A stretch of DNA of 64,000 bases, taken from the IMG/VR virus record IMGVR_UViG_3300034093_001036, positions 24,580-88,579 of that record, one strand, 5' to 3'. Each line of letters opens with the position of its first letter. Position 1 is the first letter of the stretch. The notes under the pieces were generated by a model that saw only the letters and a list, made by a program, of their open reading frames with translations, was not told the DNA's origin and did not search any database. The position numbers and the translations under genes are program-made. Positions 1-10,100 of the stretch are shown piece after piece. This stretch comes from a virus.

Positions 1-3000
1 AAATGATGTGTTTTGAGAATAGTTATTGCATAGTGCATAAACATTTTCAAACATTGCTCTTGAAGATCCTCTTGTAAATAATGCTATGTTAGAATATATA
101 GGAAGTGGATCATTATCATCTACTGTTTTTATTAGTTTGCCGTTAATGTATAAGTAGAATCTTCTTGTCTTTCCTATGTCTTCATATTCTACTGCTAAAT
201 CATATACCGTTGGATTTTCCTCAGCAAAAACTCTTGACTGCCCAGTAAATCTTCCATCATCAACAGTAATTGTAGCAAGACCATCCCAAAGGCCAACAGG
301 AATTGCCTTACTATTATCAGATTTTATTTTGTAGAAAAAAACATTACTAACGCTTTGTCTATCTGTTTCTGACAAATTACCTAGTCCAAGTGCTGCTATC
401 TCAAAATAATATCCTACATTTGTTGTTGGATTTAACATTACTGCAATTCCAGCAGAACCACCCGCAACGTTAATATTTTTATCTGGTGTAGAACCATTTA
501 CAACATAGTAAGTTGAGGATCCATTGGTTGTCTGACCACGGTCTTCATTGCTTTCAATCTTACCAATAATTCTTAGTCTTGTTCCAAAGTGTTTATACTT
601 TTTTCCTTCTAATGATTTATGAACATATGAAATAAAATTTCTTGGCTTTTCTTTAGTAGCAAAGTTTGGGCCAGTCAAAGAAAGTGCTGATGATTGAACT
701 GAGCCTGGGACTTGTTGAGTATTTGTGGTTATCTCTCCCACAACAGAAGTTGACAGAAAGTTTTTAATAATTCCGCTTCTAGATGAAGTTCTTGCTAAAG
801 CATCAGAAGATATTCCAGAGTCAGTTAATTTTCCAGATAATGCAACGGTGGTTGCAGGTAAAGTTAAATCTTTTTGAAACAAATACTCTGATGACATGTA
901 ACAACCTTTAACATTGTCATCTGATTTCCAGTAATCAGCAATTCCAGCATTGTGTGCAACAACAGTAGTTCCAAATTGTCCACGACCATGCTTTTGAACT
1001 TCTCCATTTTGTAATCTAATAACACCAGATTGCTCAAAATATTTTGGTTCAGAATAAATTCTTACAAGGCCAGTTGGATATATCTTTCCATTGAATGGAA
1101 GTTTAGAAAAATAATTTTGATAGTCTTCTGTAGAAGTTATCCAAACATTTCCAAAACCAGTAACGTTGTATTGAACTGCATCATATTTTATAATTTCTCC
1201 TTGTGAATAAAAATATCCATTATATCTTGTAATCCAATACGCTGCTTCACCAAGACTAAATGTATTATTAATTACAATGTTATTTTTTACAATTGGCACA
1301 TCTGCTAAAAGATTAGAGTTTAGTGGTATAGCGCTAAGAACATATGCAGACTGCTTGTTTACTTCGTTATTTATTGACTTTGTATTTTCTGTTCCAGACA
1401 CTTCCCACAATAGAGCAGGCTTATAAGTGTAAAATCTTTCATCATCTAAGAGGCTTGCTTGTCTTAAAGAGCCAATAGATCTTTGTATATGTCTTGTTGT
1501 GTAATTAATTACTCCATCATTGTATACATTGTTTGTCTGGCTAGATACAGAAATCACATTTGCAAGTTTAGCATTTGCAAGTGTTTTATTTTTAATTTCA
1601 TTATCTTGAAACAGATCGTTAGTTCCCCTAAGTTCAAAGGTTGTTGGTCTTTGTTCTTTTGTTGGCATAATATAGTCTTTGCTCATCATAACAAAGTTAT
1701 TGTATTCATCAAAAAACATTGCAGTTTGAGTTGATACCGCTAAATCTTGAAGAATTTGTGCAACGCTGTTGTCTGGCCCAACAAAGAAATATGGAATTAT
1801 TGTTTCTTTTTCATTTGCCACTCTTCTAAATGTGTAATTAGAAAAACCAATATGGTCTAATAAAAGAGAAACAGCAGAACTTACAGATACTTCTGTCATT
1901 AATATTTGTGGTGCAGTTATTGATTCTAGATACCAATACATATCTCTTAAGGAAAGGGACACAGTTTTATTCATAAGATCCTGCTTGGGAAATGAATCGG
2001 CATATAGTGTTTTAATTGGAACCCAGTAATCCCAGCCTGCAACATCAACAATTACTTCATAAAACTTAAACTGAACATGTCTATTTATATATTTTGCTAT
2101 AATACTTGACTGATTGTTTTCATTAAATGCTTGATCATAATCAAATATATTAATATTTCCATTAGATGCAATTAACTGCCCAACTGGTAAACCACTTAGC
2201 CCAAGATCTGATGCACTCTTATTAATTGAATAGTCTAAAGTTTTATCAGATACATTTAAAACAAGTCTTGGAGATATTTCTATAAGGTCAAAGGTTGAGT
2301 CTTTTACATTCATTGAGTCAACGACAATTCTAATTCCAGAGATGTATTCAAATTCTCGGTACTGTTCTTTTCCATCTAAGGATTTAGTAAATACATTTGG
2401 AGATGTAGCATCTACAACAAAGTTTGTAAGTCTGTCTACTGTCTCATCTTGGATATACCAACCATACTTTGGGGTTATGATTGTATAATCTGTACCGTTC
2501 CAAATATAAAACTTGCCTATATCGTTTTCATTTTCTTTAATAAGATAAGCATATCCAACTACAGACTGCTCGGGAAGCAAAGAAATACTTGAGTATACTT
2601 CTGCAAAAACAAAATTTGCTTTCCATTCATCTGGAACAATTAGTCCATAGGCTATTTCAACATATCCATCACTCTTGATGACGGATGATCCGTCTGCTCT
2701 TCGTATTGCTGGATTAAAAGATATAACATCCTGCCAGTTTGAATCTTTTAGGAATTGAATTTTCCATCTAGTTGGAACCTTTTGATTTAACTCTCCAAAG
2801 AATGGATCTGAAAATGCTCCAGTTGGGGACGAAAAGGGGCCTAGATTTTCTGTTCCAGTATGAGTTTGCATCTTAACAACAACTCTATTGGCTGGAATCT
2901 TTTCTTTATAGACAACAAAAGGACAGGCATCTTCTATAGAGTTTTGAGAACCTCTTACCTTTGAGGCAATCCCGTATTCTTGACCAGACTCTGTTCTGTA

Positions 3001-3465
3001 TGAAGTCCAGTACTTAAACTTATCATTTTTATCTGGCATATAGTATCTTGGTCTGTCGGCCATGACTAGATTGGGGTGGTGCAGTTTCCCGTTCTCAAAG
3101 AACACTGCCTTGTTAATTCCAGACCTTGGTCTAAACTGATTAAAACATTCTTCTAAAGAATAAAGAGTTTTTAACTTTTCCTTCTTTGTCAAAAATGTTG
3201 TTGGAATGTCGTCATTGTCAAATGTTCCATCTACTAAAACATCTGCATCTGTCGCTCCTGTATAAAAATTTCCAGCATCATTAATATCAAAACTTGTTGG
3301 AAGTGAAGCATAAAGAGAAGAAGACTCTGTTGGTCTATATCTATAGTTACCAATATGTTTTATATTGGTTGGTATGTTCATGTTCCATTCTGCTGTTATT
3401 ATTGACTTGTTTCGTACCGTCGGAGAAGTCTCTAAAAATGTTTGCAGTTCTTTATCTTCAAACAT
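1..3465 (-). CDS. Large minor tail / tail-hub protein, C-terminal end outside window
   Basis: The frame is open from an ATG at 3465 to the left edge (1155 codons, no stop), so the protein is at least 1155 residues and is truncated only by the window. It follows the tape measure and the small 3465-4100 gene, the position of the tail hub or tip proteins in siphoviruses. The middle part (about residues 600-700) resembles tail-hub proteins with a short helix pair before a beta-rich part. The visible C-terminal part contains a concanavalin/LamG-like stretch with the motif LYINGKLIKTVDD, which suggests carbohydrate binding. Its ATG overlaps the stop of the upstream gene (TAATG), indicating coupled translation. 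The exact role (hub, tip or receptor binding) cannot be told from this sequence alone. Confidence 0.75.
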   Translation of the reverse strand, partial: MFEDKELQTFLETSPTVRNKSIITAEWNMNIPTNIKHIGNYRYRPTESSSLYASLPTSFDINDAGNFYTGATDADVLVDGTFDNDDIPTTFLTKKEKLKTLYSLEECFNQFRPRSGINKAVFFENGKLHHPNLVMADRPRYYMPDKNDKFKYWTSYRTESGQEYGIASKVRGSQNSIEDACPFVVYKEKIPANRVVVKMQTHTGTENLGPFSSPTGAFSDPFFGELNQKVPTRWKIQFLKDSNWQDVISFNPAIRRADGSSVIKSDGYVEIAYGLIVPDEWKANFVFAEVYSSISLLPEQSVVGYAYLIKENENDIGKFYIWNGTDYTIITPKYGWYIQDETVDRLTNFVVDATSPNVFTKSLDGKEQYREFEYISGIRIVVDSMNVKDSTFDLIEISPRLVLNVSDKTLDYSINKSASDLGLSGLPVGQLIASNGNINIFDYDQAFNENNQSSIIAKYINRHVQFKFYEVIVDVAGWDYWVPIKTLYADSFPKQDLMNKTVSLSLRDMYWYLESITAPQILMTEVSVSSAVSLLLDHIGFSNYTFRRVANEKETIIPYFFVGPDNSVAQILQDLAVSTQTAMFFDEYNNFVMMSKDYIMPTKEQRPTTFELRGTNDLFQDNEIKNKTLANAKLANVISVSSQTNNVYNDGVINYTTRHIQRSIGSLRQASLLDDERFYTYKPALLWEVSGTENTKSINNEVNKQSAYVLSAIPLNSNLLADVPIVKNNIVINNTFSLGEAAYWITRYNGYFYSQGEIIKYDAVQYNVTGFGNVWITSTEDYQNYFSKLPFNGKIYPTGLVRIYSEPKYFEQSGVIRLQNGEVQKHGRGQFGTTVVAHNAGIADYWKSDDNVKGCYMSSEYLFQKDLTLPATTVALSGKLTDSGISSDALARTSSRSGIIKNFLSTSVVGEITTNTQQVPGSVQSSALSLTGPNFATKEKPRNFISYVHKSLEGKKYKHFGTRLRIIGKIESNEDRGQTTNGSSTYYVVNGSTPDKNINVAGGSAGIAVMLNPTTNVGYYFEIAALGLGNLSETDRQSVSNVFFYKIKSDNSKAIPVGLWDGLATITVDDGRFTGQSRVFAEENPTVYDLAVEYEDIGKTRRFYLYINGKLIKTVDDNDPLPIYSNIALFTRGSSRAMFENVYALCNNYSQNTSF

Positions 3466-4100
3466 TATACTTCTTCCAAAGTTATTGAGACGTTCCAGTA
3501 ATCAAACTTAGTTCCTCTTTTTTCAACAGAATATGAAAAATCACTAATAAACATTTCTATAAGTTGATTGTATTGTCCAAGGTGGTCGTATGGTTCTGGT
3601 GTTCCACTAAATATACCCTTTCTATCGTAGGCAAGAAATACCCAAAAAGATCCTTTATGTGAGTCATACCACTCAAGCATATCTGCTCCACCTGCGCCTC
3701 CATCAGTTGTATAGGATACATATGGAGAAACTCCAGTAGCAGTATCAAAACTTGGAATGTTTGCATGGGATCTAGACGGAATTAAATTCCAACTTGTACT
3801 TAGTGTTATTTTATCTGCAATGTGATATGATCTCATGCGACCATTAATCATTCTTTCACGCTTTTCAATTCTTTCTTCTGAAAAATCAAGGGGCTGTCTA
3901 TTATCATCAGTAATAAACAAGAATTGATCTAGAAGGGTTTGATCTTCAACATCTTCTGGGTCTACTCCAACTTCATACCCATAGGGAATGTACAAACCAT
4001 CTTTAAGAGTGCCAGAGTTTTCAGACCACAGCATACCGCTTGGTCTGTTATATTTTTTACGACCCTGAACATAGGTGACTCTTGGATCAATTTCTGGCAT
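3465..4100 (-). CDS. Tail protein after tape measure, possibly distal tail (Dit-like)
   Basis: A 211-residue soluble protein lies between the tape measure and the large tail-hub gene. That slot normally holds the distal tail protein linking tube to tip. The sequence is beta-rich and ends in a strand pattern (FDYWNVSITLEEV) typical of tail-tube-like folds, but I see no diagnostic motif. The start overlaps the tape measure stop by 14 bases, and its stop overlaps the next ATG, so the three genes are translationally coupled. Function is inferred from position only. Confidence 0.6.
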   Translation of the reverse strand: MPEIDPRVTYVQGRKKYNRPSGMLWSENSGTLKDGLYIPYGYEVGVDPEDVEDQTLLDQFLFITDDNRQPLDFSEERIEKRERMINGRMRSYHIADKITLSTSWNLIPSRSHANIPSFDTATGVSPYVSYTTDGGAGGADMLEWYDSHKGSFWVFLAYDRKGIFSGTPEPYDHLGQYNQLIEMFISDFSYSVEKRGTKFDYWNVSITLEEV

Positions 4101-7100
4101 TTAATGACACCCCTCTAATTCTTCTATCATCAACTTGTTTAATTGTTGACATTACTGCTTGTGCAATTTCATTTGGATTAGCATTTGTTTTTGCATTAAC
4201 AGTTAATGTATATGTATTATTATACACTGCTCCACCAACTGATTCGCCATTATTTATTTTTCTCATAGTATCTACGCCATAAGTATCTACAGCATACTTA
4301 CTCATTATAAATTCTCCTGGAGTTAACATTGCTGGAACTGTATCTGTGCCTTTAGCAAATCCACCAAGAGAGAACATTTTAGGAATTATTCCACCATTCA
4401 TTCTTCCTACTCTGCCCTTAGCATTTATTGCTGCTTGCTCTGCTGCTAGATCTGCTGCTTCTTTTGCCTTAAATCTAGAAAGATTAGATGCTTGATTTTG
4501 TACACTAATTGCTTCTGCTGCAGCAATTGCTGCTGCTTTTATTTGTGATGCAATAGACAGGGCCCCGATTATTCCATTTTCCATTGCTGCATTAGCGCTT
4601 GGGTGAAATGCTGCTGCTGCAATAGCAGGTGCATAATCTGCAGCCTTTTCTAATGCTGCTTTATTAATATCTTCTGCTTTTTTATTTCCTTCAGTTGATG
4701 CTTTTGGATCTGGAACAAATGGACCTGGACCTTGTGTTGCAGTTGTACCAGAGTTGCTTGAAGTATTCCCTGGTTGAGCCTGATATGCTGCAATAAGTTT
4801 TGCTTGAGTCTCTAGTGCAAGTTTCATAGAATCAACAAATGCAGCACTCTTAATTAATGCAAGGTCTACTTGATTTTTAATTGCTTCCCAAGCATCTTTT
4901 GTTTTGCCAAGAACCGTAAGTCCTTCTATATCTTTGTCTAATATTATTTGTCTTAAACGAATAAACTCTTGTGCTGGTTCTAGTTTCTCTTCTTCAATTT
5001 TAAATATTTTATCTTGAAGATCTTTGATTTCTTTTTCAAGTTCTAGTCTAGTTTTTCCACCCTGAGTTTTTACTCTAGACAATTCATATTCTCTAGATTT
5101 CTCTACAGCATCTTTTTGTTTTGTTACTGCATCTGCTGCTGCTTGGGCTCTCATATCCTGTACGGCCTTTGCTGCTGCTGAAATATCTCCAGAGGTTAGG
5201 GCCTCAGCAAGAGTTAGTTGACCCTTTTGCTGATTAGAAATAGAAGAGTTTAACTTTTCTACTTCATCTAAAGCCTTAATTCTTTCATCATACTTATCAT
5301 TAATTTTTTGTTCTTGCTCTTCAATACCCTTTAGTGCTGCTTCTTTGTCATCTATTTCATATTGAATTGCTGCAATTGCATTTTGTGCCTCTTTAATTAC
5401 TGCATTTTGTGATTTTGTATCTATTTTAAATTGTATATTTAGGGCTGTCTCCTGAACATCAAAGGCCTGCATAGCATTGCTAAAACCTTTATCAAATAAG
5501 CCTTGCATGAATTCAACGGTAGACTTTAATTGATTTAGCCTTTCAGTAAAATCGTCAATTAAATCATTTAACTCTCCCTGGGCTTTAACAATAATTGCTG
5601 TTGGTGCTCCGTTTGCTATTAACTTATTTAATCTCGATTGTTGTGAAGCAATTTGGCTTTCCATTGATTGTAGGTTTTCATCGGATGAAATTGCAAAAGC
5701 ATCTTCTGCCCCATACTTTGATCTTAGTCTTGCTTCTTGAATTGTGTTTTTCTTAAATTGTGCGATATCTGTTTTTACTCCTTGAATTGCCGCTGACTTT
5801 TCTTGTGCTGCAGTTAAAAGTTTATAGTTAGAAATCAAAGTTCTAAGGCTTTTATCATTTACTCCATTGGCAATGGCTGCTGCCAAAGTTTTATCAGAAA
5901 TTAATTGGTATGCCTCTGCTACTGGAACTCCAAGGTTTGCCAACTTATTAAATGCAGTTGATTGATTTTCAATAGCCTTGAAGTCTGCTTCCATGCTAGA
6001 CTTCCAGTCACCCATAGTTATTGAGTTTAATGCTTCCTGAATGTTTTTAGCATCTTCTTTTAGTCCAACAATATTTTTCTTGTTGTCAAACTTAAACAAT
6101 GAGTTCTTTTTCTGTTCATATACCTTTGGATCCATGCCAACGATTAGTTCGATAAAGTCTTGGCTTGTACCTAAGCCTCTTAGATCATTTTCTATACCGC
6201 TAAATACATCAATAGTTTTGTTACCACCAAACAGTTTATCTAGTGCCTTACGAGAAGCACCCCAGCCTTCTGTGACCTTGATCTGGTTCATTCGTACATC
6301 TCTTAGTTTCTTTACTAAGTCATCTAGTGGTGAGGACTGGACTTTGTTTCCATCGGCAGGAGTGTTTCCTCCTACTGGAGCCTTTACTCCTACTGATAAG
6401 TTATCTGTAACGGCTTTGTATCCTTGGGCTTCTGTGTATTTTTGTATTTTATAAGAAAGACTTCCTGTTACTCCTTGTCCACCTCTTGGTGCAGGCTCCT
6501 TAAGCCACGCCTTATAGTCTTCGCTTGCTTCAATTTTTGGCTCTGGAATATTAACTAATGTTGAAATTGTAGTTGTATAAACCTTTTGCTGATCTTCAGT
6601 TAATGTGTTAAAGTATGCTTCATCAAATGCTGCTGTTCCCTTAACCTCTGGCATAATCTCATAAACAATTTTTGCAGTTAAATCTTTGCTACCTTCAATT
6701 GCGTCTAGCATTTTATTTAATGATGCGTATGCCTCTTGGCTTTCCTTGCTTTTGTCAGTATAGTAACTGACCATAACATCTGATGGGATAACTGTATTGA
6801 GACTGTTTAACTTAATTATATTTTTTGTAAAATCAAGAGCATCTGAGTCTTTTTCAAATGCTTCTACCCTGGTTATAAATTTTGTTTGAACTGTCTTGTT
6901 AATGGTACCCTTTGCATCAAGAATATTCTGTGCTGCTACACCTATTGACTCAGATGTTGCACCACTAAACTTTGTAATAATTTTCATCATCACTGGGGCC
7001 ATGTCTTTATTGTCTGTTGCCATTTGCAAAAGACTTCTGAATACTGCTGGAGGAATATCTCCACTTGCCATCTTTGCTTGAATTAAAAACTCTTGTCCAC

Positions 7101-10100
7101 TATCGATAAGACCATCTTTTCTTAGATTTTTTGATTGCTGATTTACAGTATCTATATATGCTAACTGGTTAGGATCATTTTTGTATTTTGCAGTTGTGGC
7201 TTTTTTCATTCCAGACATCATTGCTTCTTGAAGTCCACCAGCACTATTGTATTGAGATACTATGTCTCCTTGCATTTTTGCTTGGGCTGCAGTTAGTTGA
7301 TCTCTTTTTCCAACTTTGCCTTTTTCTTTATCTCCTAAATACTCTTTCTCTAGTTCTAACGCCTCATTAATTTTACCCTGCAGCCTTAACTCTTCAATTT
7401 TTTTCTGATAATACATATCAAGAGAGTCAAGCATTTGTTTATTTTGTTCCATTGCAATTTTAGCATCTACCGCATAGGTTGCTCCAAGAACTGCTGCCTC
7501 TTTTGCATATTTCTTTGAGGCAAAGTATCCACCAATTGCTCCTACTGCTGTTCCAATTCCAGCACCTATAATTGCTCCTGCTAGAGTTCCTGCAGGTCCT
7601 AGTGCTGTTCCAATTCCAGCACCTGCTGCTGCTCCACCAAGAGCCGAAGCGCCTATGCCTAGTCCTTGTGTTACTTTTTGTCCAGCAAGTTGTTGTAAAA
7701 CACCAGCATTTTTTACATTATCAGCACTAGTTTTCATATTCTTTGCATTTGCATTTACCATATTTATTCTAACATTTAATGGATCGTTAACAAGGTTTTC
7801 TCCGTTTGGTCCAAGCAAACTTTCTAATTGAGCAATAACCTTTATACCAATAGACATATCTCCTGCTTGTCTAGCAGCATTCATAGCCAAACTTTTTGCC
7901 TGTGACATATCCATAGCACCAGACATAATTGCTGCAGAAAGTTGGCCACCTAAATCTTTCACTGCAACATTTCCTTTACCGTCAGCGTTCTGTTTTGAAA
8001 TTCTTGCAGTCAAAGCCTTTCCTTCTGCTGTTTGAGCATATGCTTCTCCATAAGTAGTCTTACCAGTTGCTGCGCCAAGCATTGCAAAAGAATTTTTTCT
8101 TCTTAGGTCCATCTGTTCTGAGGCTGTTGTCTTACCACCAAATTTTGCTATAGTCTGTAATGCAGATGTAGATCCTTTAAACTTTTCACCCTCTTCTAAA
8201 ACCTGATCTGCTGCTTTATCAAATGACATTCTCAAGGCAGCAAATGATCCAACTGTTGCAAGAAGTCCTACTGCTAAGGCTGAAGCAGGACTTTTTAACA
8301 TTGGAATTATCATAGACAATCCCATAAGTGGCATCATTAATTTTTGTGAGATTTCTCCAACTTTACCTGGTACCATAGAACCAATCATTGCTGCACCTGC
8401 TGCCATTCCGACACCGCCAGCAATTCCCATACCACCCTTACCTGCTACTTTTGCATTTTGTCTATTATTTTTAAGTCTTTGCAATTTAGTGGTTTCAAAT
8501 TTACCATTTGCCATTGAAGGTCCCATTGGCGTTCCAGAAACTGAAGGTGCTGGTGTAAACTGTGCTGCTGCTCTTTCACTAATAATTCTTTTTTGATATG
8601 CTACAGAGTTTGCTAACTTAGTTCTTCTTTCCATTTGTCTACGCATAGACTTGGCATCTGCATCCATTGGCCCCATGCCGTATAGTTTAGTTCTTGATGC
8701 TGCCGTCTTTGCTTGTGTTTTTGCTTCTGCCCTTTGGCGCTTTTCCATTTGTCTACGTAAAGATTTAGCATCTGCATCTATTGATCCCGTTCCATACAAA
8801 GCAGTCCTTGATGATGCTGCTGCGGATTGAGATATTGTTTTTCCAATAGTGGCACCAGCAGCCTTGGCTTTTGCAACAGATCCTTTTACTCCCGCAAGAA
8901 TTGCGTTTACAGTTGCATTCTTTGATCCTGGGGCATTTGCTTTTCCAACAATTCTTCCCTTGGGGCCTTGACGAACCGATGAAGCAACACTCGCTGGAGC
9001 AAGTCTTGTATCCTTTATGCTGCCAGAGTCTGATTTTAACTTTCCGTTATTTGGCTTTGTTGGTATTGGCTTTAGGTTACCCTTTTTGTCTTCAAGTACT
9101 TCATCTGGCTTTACCAAAATTGAACGATGGAAGTTATAAACCTTTTTCCAGTCTGCGTTTAAACCAGCCTGAAGTCTCTTATACATATCTTCATAAACTT
9201 TTTTGGCTGGATCTCCAGCATCAAGTTTAAAACCATCTATAGTTTTTCTTAATTTTGGAAGAGTTCTATTAATCTCATCTTTTATTTTTCTTTCATATTC
9301 ATCTGCAGACTGAATATTTTGTGGAATATCAGCAGTGGCATTTCCAAACCAGAAAGGAGAGTTGTTGGCATTTGGACCTGAAACACCTTTAAGATTGTGC
9401 ATAGCAATTGCTTCCATAGATGGAAGTCCTGCTGAATAAGATCTTGTTCCAGAGGCTTTATCAAATACTCCTGCTGCTCCAACATCAGTTACAACATTGC
9501 CTCCAAGGTTGCCTTTCTTAAGATCTTTGTCTCCACGAAGGCTTGATGCTACTAATTGCTTAATATATTCTTTTTCAGTAAAAGTTTTTGGCATTGTGTT
9601 TGGATCAAATCTTGAATCATATGGAGATTCCAAAACAATAATCTTTCTTTTTTTCTTAACATCTGGTTCATCAATATCTGTAGGATCAATCATTGTTTTG
9701 ATTGTTTGTCTTGGTGCTAGTAAGCCCTGTGCTCTAGCAATCTCAGTTCCTCTTTTTTCTGCTATAGCGTCTAACTCACTTAGCATTGGTTTTACAAATA
9801 CTTTTGACCCATCTGGTTTTGTAAATACTCCGCCAATGGTTGACATAAAATTACTTCTACCAGAACTCTGTGTTTCTTGAACACCAAAGTTTGTAGGCTT
9901 CTTTGCTCCAAAGGCAGTTTGAGATGCCTCTATTGCAACTGCTCTTAGTTTTTCTTTGTGCTCCATTGCTTTTTCAAGATCAAGCAATTGTGGGGCTGAT
10001 GGCGGTGCTGCAACCTTTGCTTTCTTTGCTGCCTTTGTGCCTTGAGAAATTACAGGGGTTGTTCCTGCTCCAAGTCTGTTCATATTAACTACGGTTCCTT

